Below are positions 20,595 through 30,134 of a DNA stretch of 64,000 bases, piece by piece; within the stretch, counting starts at the first letter, position 1; each line of letters begins with the position of its first letter. The stretch is from Saccharomycopsis fibuligera x Saccharomycopsis cf. fibuligera (taxonomy: Eukaryota > Ascomycota > Saccharomycetes > Ascoideales > Saccharomycopsidaceae). The notes under the pieces were generated by a model. That model was given only the letters and a program-made list of their open reading frames with translations, was not told the DNA's origin and searched no databases. The stretch lies in the NCBI GenBank assembly GCA_001936135.1, contig CP012814.1, positions 1,302,001 through 1,366,000 on the forward strand. Reading direction: 5' to 3'. Both the position numbers and the translations under genes were made by a program.

Positions 20595-22737
20595 TGTCGT
20601 CGTCATCATCGTCATTATCGTTGGTGTTACTATCAGCAACTTGATTAGTATAATCTCCATCGCTAAAAAAATCTGTATCATCATGATTATCATCAACAAA
20701 CTCTAAATCTTGAGTGTTCATCACATCATCCCGTTGATCTTCAGGAGTACATAACAATTCAGGATTATCCAAATTATCAACCCCATTCTTTCTTGTGCCT
20801 TTGCTTTTACCGTTAGAAATATCTGAACTAGCAGGGTCCCAGTTTTCTTTATCATCTAAAATAGACTCTTCGGCAAGCAGATCAGCTAAACTGCTTTGAA
20901 CCTCGACAATAGCACTGGTATCAATATCGTTATTGTTTTTGCTGGTATTCCTGAGTTCACGGCCCAGACCAATGACGACGTCGTCATTATCATCATCATC
21001 ATCATTATCATCATTATCATCATCATCATCATCATTATCATCATTATCATCATCATCACTACCAATCGAAATTCTGTCTTCCTTGTCAGCGAAGTTGTAG
21101 GTAGTAGATTTATTGGGTATTTCAGAACCAGTATGAGATGGCAGGTTGTGATAAGTATCACTGACAATATCTTCAGGTACTGACGTCACTGCTAATGTTT
21201 TTGGTACAGGAGATGATGATTTATTGTAATTGTTATTTTGTTCAATATTGTAATCATTAGAAGTAATACTATTATTATTATTATTATTATTATTATTGTT
21301 ATTGTTATTGTTATTGTTATTATTATTGTAATCATTGTCATTATCATTACTATTATCCGGAGTCAGAATATGACTATTTATGCGACGACGACTTTGTTGA
21401 ATAAGTCCGTCCATTTCATCCTCATCATCGTCGGAAAACTCATCAGCAGGAAAATCACGATTATCATTAGCTTTTGGTTTTGTAGCAGTCATTGACATTG
21501 GTAGTGCAGTAGCAAGTACTGGCGGCGCTAGTGTTGATTGCGGTGCTGGTAGTGGATCTGTTGCTATTGAATCAATATCTTCTTTTGTAAATGATTTCAC
21601 TACTGACTGAGACGAAACTGTGGTAGCAGTGATGGTATTGTTAACAGTAACCGATAATTGTTTAACTTTTTCAATTTTTTGCAGTATTTCACTATCAATT
21701 TGAGCAATTTGCTGGTTGAGATGCAAGTTTTTGCGGATCTTATCATTTTCAGATAAATTTTTCGACACTAAATTCAGATTTATGGTGGTTAAAAGTAGGA
21801 CTTTGCGCTCAAGCAGCTTGATAATGTCTGCTTGAATGGAGGTGATTTGTATCTGAGATTGGTGGGCGGCACTAGCGCTGGCGCTAGAGACAGGTTCTGC
21901 CGCCAATGAGTTTTGGACAACTGACTGTGTCTTGGGCACAAAATTAATGGGTTTAGATAAAGCTGTGTTGTTATTATTAGTGATCAGAGGTGGCGGTAGA
22001 CTGTCATTGAAATCATCATCGTCTTCATCGTCAATATTGTCTACATCAGTCAGCACCCACTGTGGCCTCTGTGGTGTTTCGTCATTGTTATTATGGGTTC
22101 TTGCGGTAGATGATTGGTTCTGCCTGATTACAACGTCGTCTATTTTTTGCTTCTTTCTCGTGCTCAGGATCCCATGAAGTGATTCCAATAAGCTGTTATT
22201 TAGTACTCGTTTTGCCGGTGTCATCTTTGCTGGTTGTGGAGGAAGAGGCGGCGGCGAATGTAATGGCGGTTGAGCCAGTAAAAGAGACCTACGCTTAAGC
22301 ATAAGGTTATCCAAATCCTGGTCCATACTATCGTCAAAGATGTCTTCTTCATTATCGTCTTCCTGACCAAAAGTCAAGTCTATGACCTCGGCGGTTGAGT
22401 TTGAGTTTGGTTTATTATCTAGAAAATCGTTAGTAGGAATATTTTAGCACAAAAAGAGTGGCAACAAATCATACATACTTCGTGTGAGATGCCTCGTAGC
22501 GGCAGTTATGGGTACTCTTGAGTTGCGTTCCACTGACGTTGGGGCATTCATGCCAGCAATTGTCGTTGCTGTTGTGGATGCAGATGTAGTTAGCGCTGAT
22601 CTGGATGGCGATGAGAAAACGATAGAGGCAAGCGCCAGTTTTACCGCCGGCATGAAGTAAAGGGTTTCCTCTCTGCGGGGCACATTTGCCTTAGAGGTCT
22701 GGAGCCACTGTAAGTTCTGAGCGAGGTTGTCGATCAT
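17641..22737 (-). CDS. SGS1: RecQ-family DNA helicase Sgs1 (BLM orthologue), spliced
   Basis: 3'-5' DNA helicase that works with Top3-Rmi1 in double-Holliday-junction dissolution and end resection. Exons 22737-22479 and 22418-17641 give 1678 residues. The intron has donor GTATGT, branch TACTAAC and acceptor TCTAG, joined in phase 1. Exon 1 carries an N-terminal helix (IDNLAQNLQWLQ) suited to Top3 binding. A long acidic region is rich in Asp runs and has one poly-Asn run. Helicase: Walker A PTGGGKS near 866, VDEAHCVSSWGHDFRPDY near 971, and arginine-finger region QETGRAGRDG. RQC zinc Cys (CENSTDCRRQ, CHKKCDNC) follow. A second Asn/Ser run precedes an HRDC domain near 1580-1650. It is long for the family (about 1450 in S. 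cerevisiae) because of low-complexity tracts. Confidence 0.96.
18016..18118 (-). repeat. Poly-Asn/poly-Ser trinucleotide repeat in SGS1
   Basis: About 100 bp of TTG/CTG units on the plus strand. On the coding strand they read as an Asn run (AAC) ending in a Ser run (AGC), just before the HRDC domain. The plus-strand poly-Leu frame here is only a shadow. Confidence 0.9.
20555..20606 (-). repeat. GAT/GAC repeat coding for poly-Asp in SGS1
   Basis: Run of ATC/GTC units on the plus strand, giving a nearly pure Asp tract on the coding strand. Similar acidic tracts lie at about 20985-21060. Confidence 0.85.
21270..21350 (-). repeat. AAT/AAC repeat coding for poly-Asn in the SGS1 N-terminal region
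   Basis: ATT/GTT units on the plus strand encode an Asn run on the minus strand inside the disordered acidic region. Confidence 0.85.
22419..22478 (-). other. Spliceosomal intron of SGS1
   Basis: 60 nt on the minus strand: GTATGT donor at 22478, branch site TACTAAC at 22435-22429, acceptor TTTTCTAG ending at 22419. Splicing restores an open frame of 100 codons upstream of the main exon's first internal residues. Confidence 0.92.
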
Positions 22738-24402
22738 TATTGCATGGCTGTTGGTTCTTGTGGTTATTGGTTGTGTTGTGTTATGTTATGTTATGTTGTG
22801 TTGTATTGTATTGTACTGTTGACTTGATTTATCAACTAATTTTATTTTCTTTTTTTTTGTTTTTTTTTTTTTTGTTTTTTTCTGGAAATTTTGATTTTCG
22901 CGCGACGCGTTTGCACCGGGAGCAACACACCCAACTTTGACTATGGAAGATATGGAAAGGACTTGAATTGCAATAAAATGCTATACAATCAGCGGCAAAG
23001 TCATTCAACCAGAGCTTGCAAAGTTTTGCAAATACGAGGAAGTAAAAGCTTTCTAAACGATTCGAAGCAACTACTTACCGACGTTTAGCAGAAAAAGAGA
23101 GGAGTCTGCGTGTGTTTCAAAGAACCATATCATTATGGTGCGTCTGTTATGAGATAATAATAGAATAAAGCAGCTATATTCTATGAAATCAAGTTATTTC
23201 TATTGAACTTTGGCATTAAATTAGTGCGAGCTTAACAGTATCATGACGGGTGTGTTGTTTGTTTGTACATCCAATAGGTTTTCAGATGTTCAATAATGAA
23301 TAGAAAAAATAAAGACCTTATCTTGTCGGATATATATGTAAATTATGACCCTGCTACTCCACAAACGTTTTACAATGTATACAGCGTATTAATCTGTTAT
23401 TAGATACAACTAGAGTAACCAAAACATCGAAGGCCATCACGGTCAACATCGACATGCACCCGCTGCAAAGGCCCGCTCAGGCCTTCAACCCTAAGGCAAA
23501 TCCTCTTCAGACACAAGAAAAAGTGAAAGCCCAAATATTCATTAACACAACAACACAATATCAGACAACGCAACAAAACCACTGTGGCCATTTAATCTAT
23601 GCCTTGACCTAAGCCCTAGAGTCAAAGTGCACAAAGCAAATTATAGAAAATGTCCTGTAAGGTAGATTACTGGCAAGAAATTAGTGTGTTGGCGGTCTTC
23701 CTGGTCAATGGTACTTCATGCATGCTGGCGCCGTGTTACCAGTTGAAAAAATTTTGCAAATTTTTAATCAACTCTCTTGAATTATTCTCTAACCAAACGT
23801 ACCCACCCATCGGCCAAAACTTAACTAGACTGAACCAAGCTACCTTAGGCTAAACTAAACTGAGACATTGCTTGAATATCGCTATGAGTTACAAAAGCTT
23901 GCAGCTACTAAACAATCATTAATGACGGGCCTAAAGAAATTCGCAAGCGACACATGTTGGTTAAAGTTGTCATTATTACGTAGTTACTAAGTTGAGTATC
24001 TACCCATTCATTAGCTTATTAGCCACTGAAGTAGCTTTTCTCCCACTAAACCGAGCACTTATCGTTACTTCATTGAAATTAAGTTATTAGTTACTTAGCT
24101 TAAACCATTTAAGCAATCAGCCTAAAGTCAGCAGCAGGGTCCTATATGCTGGAACGCGTAGGTGGATAGTCAGGTAGGTGGTTGAATAATGGGTCTATTA
24201 TACCTTCTTATATTAAATATATGAACTGTGCTATTAAGTTAATGGGTCTTGTTAAAATATATATAAATATATAAATATTCAACTATAACCAACTTATTTG
24301 CAAATGAATGAAGAATGATTGCTTTGATTTGATAGATATACCCAAACAAACAACAGTAGTTTTAACTCAATACATCCGATTTTCCCCTAAATCCGCTAAA
24401 AA
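22738..24402. other. Divergent intergenic region SGS1/aspartyl protease
   Basis: 1.67 kb. Next to SGS1 lie a GTTRT-type pentanucleotide tract (about 22771-22815), a poly-T tract, and G1/S-type promoter sites near 22896-22910. The protease side has TATA-rich DNA near 24258-24282. Small open frames here, such as 23650-23853, show no supporting features. Confidence 0.55.
22896..22910. promoter_or_regulatory. SCB/MCB-like cell-cycle elements upstream of SGS1
   Basis: TTTTCGCGCG followed by ACGCGT, about 160-175 bp upstream of the SGS1 ATG. CGCGAAA (the SCB core on the minus strand) and ACGCGT (MCB) are the sites of the yeast SBF and MBF factors, which drive late-G1 transcription of DNA-replication genes. 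Binding here is inferred. Confidence 0.6.
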
Positions 24403-25779
24403 ATGTTGGCAAAAAACATTCTTTTATTAATATTTTTCAGTTTGCTTGAGCAAACACTTTCTGCTCCAGTTTACACATCTTCAAATGTTACCGACATTGA
24501 TGATGACTACGACTACACCAATAGTACTACCACCAGCACAGATACTGTTTATGGCGTCGGTGGGGCAAATTTATTCGGTGATCTCGTCAACCAAGATGAA
24601 GAAGATGAAGATTCTCTTTCCAACAACAGCACCGCTATCAGCTATGGCTATAGCAATGGAACTGATGCCACAGATGGTATCATGGACAAGAAAGCCAAGA
24701 GATATTATACAGTGGTTGAAATTGAAAATTATTATGATTACATGTATTTGGCCACTTTGGAAATTGGCAGCACTGGACAAAAAGTTAAAGTTCAAGTAGA
24801 TACTGGATCTACTGATTTATGGGTTGCAAGCAATCTGAATTGTGATGGAGACATGAAAGCTTTCTGCAATGAGCTTGGCTCATTTGATATGTCCAAATCA
24901 AAAACTTTGAAAGACAAGAAAAAAACCTTTGTTGATGCTTATGGGTCATCATTGCAAGTGACTAATGAATGGGTTCAGGATACAGTGAAGCTCGGTGATT
25001 TGAAATTCAAAAATTTGTGGTTTGGAGTCACCAAGAAGATCAACATGGCGGCAAACGTGGGAATGTTGGGTTTAAATTATTATCAAGACAAAAAGACCAT
25101 TACTTCCAAGTTCAAAAAACCAGCAAATGCTAAAAAGCTGGGATTTGGCATTTATGTGGGTAAAGCTGGTCATGGTAGTAAAGGAACATTGATTTTCGGG
25201 GGTATGGATACTGCCAAAATCAATGGTTCAATGCAAGCAATTTCAACTATTAACGCCAGCACCAAAAAGGCCAAAAAGCAAACCAGCTGGAAATTTTTAC
25301 TTAAATCGATGAAAGTTGGTGACAAATCACTCAGTTCAGAATCCTATCCAGTGCTTTTAGATACTGGTTTCACTTCAATTGGTTTGCCAAACACTGTGTT
25401 TAAGAATCTAGTTGACAAATTGGGTGCCAAAAAGGATAGCAACAACAATTATAGTTTCAGTTGTTCCAAAAAGCAAAGAAGCGAAGATTACAAATTTGAA
25501 TTTGAAGGAAAGACAATTTACGTTCCAGCAGAGCTGGTTTATAGTGTCAATGGTGACACTTGCACCTTGACATCTATTGTCAATAATGGTGGTAGTGAGT
25601 ACCAGTTGGGTGATTATTTTTTCAGACATGCCTATGTTTATTTTGATGTTAATAAGAAGTCTGCTCTTATTGGTCAGGCTCAACATTCCTCCAAAACTAA
25701 TTATGTTGCTATGACTAAAGATGTTAATGTAAAGAAGAAGGTTTCTCAGAATGTCTTTGACCCTCTCACAGATTTATGA
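24403..25779 (+). CDS. Secreted aspartyl protease (Sap/yapsin type)
   Basis: Pepsin-family (A1) secreted endopeptidase. 458 residues from the ATG at 24403. Signal peptide about 1-20 (ending TLSA), then a propeptide of about 80 residues rich in Asp, Asn and Ser. A Kex2-type site Lys99-Arg100 precedes the mature enzyme of about 358 residues. Catalytic Asp133 in DTGSTDLWV and Asp320 in DTGFTS; flap region DAYGSSLQV has the expected Tyr. The mature protein is unusually lysine-rich and begins YYTVVEIEN. The C-terminus lacks a GPI signal, so it is probably released rather than wall-anchored. TATA-rich DNA lies about 120-145 bp upstream. In CTG-clade yeasts such enzymes are secreted nutritional or virulence proteases; the exact orthologue is unclear. 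Confidence 0.93.
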   Translation: MLAKNILLLIFFSLLEQTLSAPVYTSSNVTDIDDDYDYTNSTTTSTDTVYGVGGANLFGDLVNQDEEDEDSLSNNSTAISYGYSNGTDATDGIMDKKAKRYYTVVEIENYYDYMYLATLEIGSTGQKVKVQVDTGSTDLWVASNLNCDGDMKAFCNELGSFDMSKSKTLKDKKKTFVDAYGSSLQVTNEWVQDTVKLGDLKFKNLWFGVTKKINMAANVGMLGLNYYQDKKTITSKFKKPANAKKLGFGIYVGKAGHGSKGTLIFGGMDTAKINGSMQAISTINASTKKAKKQTSWKFLLKSMKVGDKSLSSESYPVLLDTGFTSIGLPNTVFKNLVDKLGAKKDSNNNYSFSCSKKQRSEDYKFEFEGKTIYVPAELVYSVNGDTCTLTSIVNNGGSEYQLGDYFFRHAYVYFDVNKKSALIGQAQHSSKTNYVAMTKDVNVKKKVSQNVFDPLTDL

Positions 25780-26409
25780 GTGGAAAAACAGTTTTTCAAG
25801 TTTTTTATTTTGTCATTATTATTATTTACTTCTTTCTTGCATCACAGTTTCTAGAGTGTATTATTAGTATTGCTTATTTGTTAGAATTTTTTGCCTAAAC
25901 AATTTACAGATTGATAAAGTTATATTATTTTTATTTTTTTTCACCTTTGTGTTGTAGCCATCGTGTTGTAGCCATCGTGTTGTAGCCATCGTGTTGTAGC
26001 CATCGTGTTGTAGCCATCGTGTTGTAGCCATCGTGTTGTAGCCATCGTGTTGTAGCCATCGTGTTGTATGGACTTTTCACTCTTGGAGGGCCGCATCGCT
26101 CTATGTATAGGTTATTTGGTGGCTTGAAAACACCTTGGTCTCCGGGGAGGCCTCCGTTACTTTAGCAAAGTAGGGCCATATTTGCCGAAAACTACATGCA
26201 AAGATTTGCTAAAGACGGATATTCAAATGATTTTACTACATATAGTGTAGTACGCGTTTACATAATGATGTAGAGTCTATCGCATTCATACTATTTTTTT
26301 GATATGTATAATTGCTACCTACTCTACAACAAAAGGCTTTTAAGACTTCATAAAGTTTTATATTATGAACATATTCTAGCAAAAACCAAAGTTTGTAAAA
26401 AACACCCAC
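25780..26409. other. Convergent intergenic region with minisatellite
   Basis: Contains the 14-bp tandem array at 25951-26068, a 10-bp palindrome GGAGGCCTCC at 26146-26155 and a perfect small hairpin TACTTT-AGC-AAAGTA at 26158-26172. No gene recognised. Confidence 0.6.
25951..26068. repeat. 14-bp perfect tandem repeat (minisatellite)
   Basis: Eight identical copies of GTTGTAGCCATCGT head to tail plus six further bases, about 170 bp downstream of the aspartyl protease stop codon. The unit length is not a multiple of three and the array is not in a gene. Confidence 0.97.
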
Positions 26410-27783
26410 TTAATTGTTAGCTGCCAACTCCTTGTCTTTCTTAGCAAACAAAGGATACGCATTAAGCTTCACTTTTTTCTCTTTTGGCTGCTCTTTAGCA
26501 TCAACAGCTACTTGTTTTGGCTTAACTTCTCTATGAGTCTTGGTAAAGCTTTCCAATGGTTCAAACCCCCATTTGGCCAACATCTTTTTGTCTTCTTCCC
26601 ATCCAGTACACATTGTTGTCAACATTTTCTTCCCTGTGAAAATAGCATTACAACCACTCATGAAGCACAAAAATTGTTCATGTTCCTTCATGGTGTATCT
26701 TCCAGCCGCTAATCTAATGATCGATTTTGGCATTATGATTCTAGCAGTAGCAATTGTTCTTAAAACTTCATCAAAACCGAGTTGTTTATCTTTAACCATT
26801 TCATGCATCGGAGTTCCTTTAATCGGCACTAATCTATTAATTGGCAAACTCTCAGGGTGTTGAGGCATAGTAGCTAAAGTATGCAAAAATCCAACGTGAT
26901 CTTCTTCAGTCTCGCCAAGGCCCAAAATACCACCAGTACAAGCACTAACCCCCAGCTCTTGCACATTGCGAATGGTTTGTAATCTATCATCATAGGATCT
27001 GGTACTAATCACATTTGGATAATGTTCCCTGGAAGTATCAATGTTATGATTGTATGCAGTTAATCCAGCATCCTTCAACATATTGAGTTGGTCTTGCTGA
27101 ATCATTCCTAAAGTGACACAACTTTCCATTCCCATGTCATTAATGGCTTCAATCATGCTTCCAATTCTTTTAAGAGCGCTTTTACGACCTTTCATTTCTC
27201 TCCATGCAGATCCCAAGCAAAATCTAGTACTTCCGTTGGCTTTGGCTTCTTTAGCAGCTTCAATGACCTCCTCAACAGGGATCATTTTTTCGGCTTTTAA
27301 GCCAGTATTGTATCGACTGGATTGGGCACAATATTTGCAATCTTCAGTACACCCACCAGTCTTGATGTTGAGTAGGGTACAAAGTTGGATTTTTGTTGGA
27401 TTATGGAATTTTCTGTGATGCAGTTGGGCTTGGTATGATAATTCCATTAATGGGGTATTGTAAATTTCCCGAATTTCGTCTCGAGACCAGTTGTTTATTG
27501 GGGTAGTGAGGCCAAGGGCAAATTGAAGAATGTTTCCTCGAGTACGAGGAGTTCCGTTGGCATTGATTGCCATAGAACCATTATCAGTATTTATGTTACC
27601 ATTAGTCTTGGTGTTTTTTTCATTCACTGGGGCAGTAGCAGCAGCATTATTGGTCTCTTCATAAGATCTGGAAGAAAGGTTATTGATGGCAGCAGCAGCA
27701 TTGATAGCGTGAGTCTTGGTGTTGAATTTCCTAGTTAGTGTTAGCGGAAGGAACTGCTTCAAAGAACGCTTCGCAGTAGACAT
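26410..27783 (-). CDS. BIO2: Biotin synthase, mitochondrial
   Basis: Radical-SAM enzyme inserting sulfur into dethiobiotin, the last step of biotin synthesis. The ATG at 27783 gives 457 residues. The N-terminal 80 residues are rich in Arg, Ser, Ala and Asn and start MSTAKRSLKQFLPLTLTRKF, fitting a mitochondrial presequence. The radical-SAM triad is in CTEDCKYC. Other family motifs: GLKAEKM, CVTLGM, YNHNIDTSREHYPN, CTGGILGLGE, and INRLVPIKGTP. The fungal C-terminal tail is Lys-rich. A CTG codon at 26953-26955 lies in QELGV, where homologues usually have a small residue before Gly; Ser decoding would fit better. Confidence 0.96.
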   Translation of the reverse strand: MSTAKRSLKQFLPLTLTRKFNTKTHAINAAAAINNLSSRSYEETNNAAATAPVNEKNTKTNGNINTDNGSMAINANGTPRTRGNILQFALGLTTPINNWSRDEIREIYNTPLMELSYQAQLHHRKFHNPTKIQLCTLLNIKTGGCTEDCKYCAQSSRYNTGLKAEKMIPVEEVIEAAKEAKANGSTRFCLGSAWREMKGRKSALKRIGSMIEAINDMGMESCVTLGMIQQDQLNMLKDAGLTAYNHNIDTSREHYPNVISTRSYDDRLQTIRNVQELGVSACTGGILGLGETEEDHVGFLHTLATMPQHPESLPINRLVPIKGTPMHEMVKDKQLGFDEVLRTIATARIIMPKSIIRLAAGRYTMKEHEQFLCFMSGCNAIFTGKKMLTTMCTGWEEDKKMLAKWGFEPLESFTKTHREVKPKQVAVDAKEQPKEKKVKLNAYPLFAKKDKELAANN

Positions 27784-28621
27784 TTTTTATGTTATTGTTG
27801 TTACTTAAGGTAAGTATATCGAGTTGAATGGGTGACACAGGAAAGTTTCTATAATTATATTAAGAAAAAGAAGGGATAAATTAAACAAAGAGGAGAAAGA
27901 AGCGAGAAAGAAATTTAAAGAAAATGAAAAAAACGGGAGATTATAGGAGCAACTGAGATGCCCAGGATAAAGAGGCCACTAGAATATGTATAATACGACG
28001 ATGTCTAAATGTTGGGTATTGTACTGCTGCTGATGAACAGGCTCGCTACCATTTGCTACCCATCAAAGCTGGAAAAGCCTATTGACTCACTCCCGTTGCC
28101 GCATTGGGAAGTCCCGGGAGTCGCATACTCACAAGAGTCAATTGACTAACGCACTCGGGGACTCAAACGCGGCTGGCATTAGCCACACTGCCGCAAACAC
28201 TTTAGCCAAGCTCGAAAGTGGATTCGGTTAGCCGAAAAGCTTTCAGAATTACATATATCTATTCAACAACTATAAATTGAAGTTCTAGTTGCGACCCTAG
28301 TCAGCAGCTCTTTCACCTGGAAAAACAGCATACTATTTGATTAAGCCAGCTGGCCTTGTTTCTGGAATAATAGTACGATAGGCCCTAAACTAAGTCAAAA
28401 AATATTTCACGGGTGCCATCTTTTTGAACAGCTGCGTTGTACATCGATAAAAATCTATTGCCTTTTGATGATGTTGTAAGAACGGTAAAAGAAAAAGAAG
28501 AAAAAAATACTACAAATCTCAAAAAAAAAAAAAAAAAAAAAAGAAACGGTTAAATTATAAAATGATTTTTATTACTTTTTCCTAATTTTCTACAAATAGT
28601 TGCTAGTTACTCCCTTTCTTT
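27784..28621. other. BIO2 upstream region / UFD1 downstream region
   Basis: 838 bp. It holds a Gcn4-type TGACTCA at 28083-28089, several further GACTC/GAGTC copies within 70 bp, a 12-bp palindrome AGTCAATTGACT at 28136-28147, and a poly-A tract near 28520-28541. No gene seen. Confidence 0.55.
28083..28147. promoter_or_regulatory. Cluster of GACTC sites upstream of BIO2
   Basis: TGACTCA (Gcn4/bZIP consensus), then GGGAGTCGC, AGAGTCA, TTGACTAAC and GGGGACTC within 80 bp, about 300-370 bp upstream of the BIO2 ATG. The clustering suggests a bZIP-controlled promoter; no direct evidence. Confidence 0.4.
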
Positions 28622-29824
28622 CTAGTCAATTTCCATTACATCAGAAGTACTTCCGGGGCTTCGTACCTTTGCCTTATGTGTCGTATGACCTTTTGAGCTT
28701 TTTCTCTTTTTATTTGCTTCCCTCAAAGATTGCCCCTTCCCTGCAAACACTTCTTTATTGGCATCATCACCCTTCTTATCGGTCTTATCCGACTCTTCTG
28801 ATTCGGCAGGCGGCGTAATTGGAAAGCCAAAAAACAATTGACCTTCATTCAATTTTAATGGCTTCACTGGTCCATCAAGACTAAGTTGAGTCACATCAAT
28901 TTCTTTATCCTTTTTATCTTCATTATCAGATTCAGATTTTATTGCCTTTCCTGACAATTTTGCCCCTGTGCCCTTGAATGCACTCTTATCTTTAGTACTG
29001 TCATGACTTAGCATCTCAGCATATTTAATGGAAGCAGCCATTGATCCAAGGGCGTTAACTGGCTTGAACTCCTTCTTGGTACTTTGATTGCCCCGCTGGT
29101 ATTTTTCTGGTGCTTTGTTTTTGTAGTCTGGTTCTACGTAACCCATTGGCGGGGCAAAATCAGTTTCTAAATCAGTTTCGACCACGCAAATACCACTATT
29201 TTCACTCTCGGGTCTAGCTTCTAGAACCTTGATGGCATAAATGGTATCATTATAATTGATTTCAATCACATCATTAACAGTTAAAGTGGTAAACTTTCTC
29301 AACACATTTTCCAACACTGCTTTTGGGTCAGAAATGTCCAAGAAATCCACTGATTGGGGCTCAATCTTTACAAATTTACCCAATGGCAAGTCACAGCTGT
29401 TCAATTTGATCAACTCACCTGGCTCAAGTTTCAAAGTGCTCATCATCCAATGAGGGATGTACACCCTACCTTCTTCAGCAGTAAATTCCAATACCCCTGA
29501 ATGTGTCGTAAGCCCATTGGATTCATTAGTCAATTGGAACAACATTGGGTATCTGATTTGTAATCTAGTCAACTTATTTAATGAGGATGGTGGTAAAAAT
29601 ACTTTGCCACCGTAGTTTGCATCATCTTTTCTTGTACTATCTGGCATCATTGCGATTGGATAGCAACGGAAATAGTCTTCAAAGCTATTTGAGCTTGCCA
29701 TTTGATTCATAAAGCCTCCAAGGGCATCGTTAAACCCTCCAAATCCGGAAAACTAAGACATTATTAGTAAATTGATAGCCATTTACTGACATTGTAGCAG
29801 CACTATGTATATATCACTTACCAT
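28622..29824 (-). CDS. UFD1: Ufd1, Cdc48-Npl4 cofactor, spliced with an ATG-only first coding exon
   Basis: Ubiquitin-binding partner of Npl4 that directs the Cdc48/p97 unfoldase to ubiquitylated substrates in ERAD and other pathways. Coding exons are 29824-29822 (the ATG alone) and 29752-28622, giving 377 residues. Splicing yields MFSGFGGFNDALGGFMNQM, the Gly/Phe-rich start typical of fungal Ufd1. Without the intron the protein would begin at the internal Met and lose these 15 residues. The double-psi barrel region follows with FEDYFRCYPIAMM, LPPSSLNKLTRL, YPMLFQL and VYIPHWMM. The C-terminal half is Lys/Glu-rich with the expected Cdc48- and Npl4-binding segments. Divergent from TFC4 by 310 bp. 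Confidence 0.95.
29753..29821 (-). other. Spliceosomal intron of UFD1
   Basis: 69 nt. Donor GTAAGT directly after the start codon, branch-like TACTAAT, acceptor GTCTTAG ending at 29753; phase 0. Confidence 0.92.
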
Positions 29825-30134
29825 TTTTTAATTGAAGATGTATATGGTTTTTTACTGGATGGTTGAACAGGAATAAGAATGAGAAACTTTTATTCAACAT
29901 TGGCTTCGAAACTCATCTCTGTTTGATTGTGTGGCGAACTTCACAGCAAAAATCAATTTTCCATCAAGTGCAGCTACCTCCTTAAGGGTAACTGCGGAGC
30001 CTGCGCTCTTCTGTTTACACTCCGTGTGTGGATATCTAGAGGAGACTAAACAAAGCACAAAAACATAAAATTCCAAATACCAAGCGCAGGGGTGGGAAAG
30101 CAGCTTTAAAATTCACAATCAGGACCTGCCAAAA
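29825..30134. promoter_or_regulatory. Divergent promoter region UFD1/TFC4
   Basis: 310 bp between the two start codons. No site I can name with confidence. Confidence 0.4.

Noticed and set aside
20896-21495. Plus-strand Ile-rich hydrophobic frames resembling membrane proteins
   Set aside because: They arise from ATC/ATT repeats opposite the Asp and Asn codons of SGS1.
23650-23853. 67-codon ATG frame in the SGS1/protease gap
   Set aside because: Composition is not clearly coding and no intron or promoter signals support it.
23975-24110. Repeated TTAGTTACT / AGTAACTAA-like words suggesting an inverted repeat
   Set aside because: Matches are short and imperfect, as expected for AT-rich DNA.
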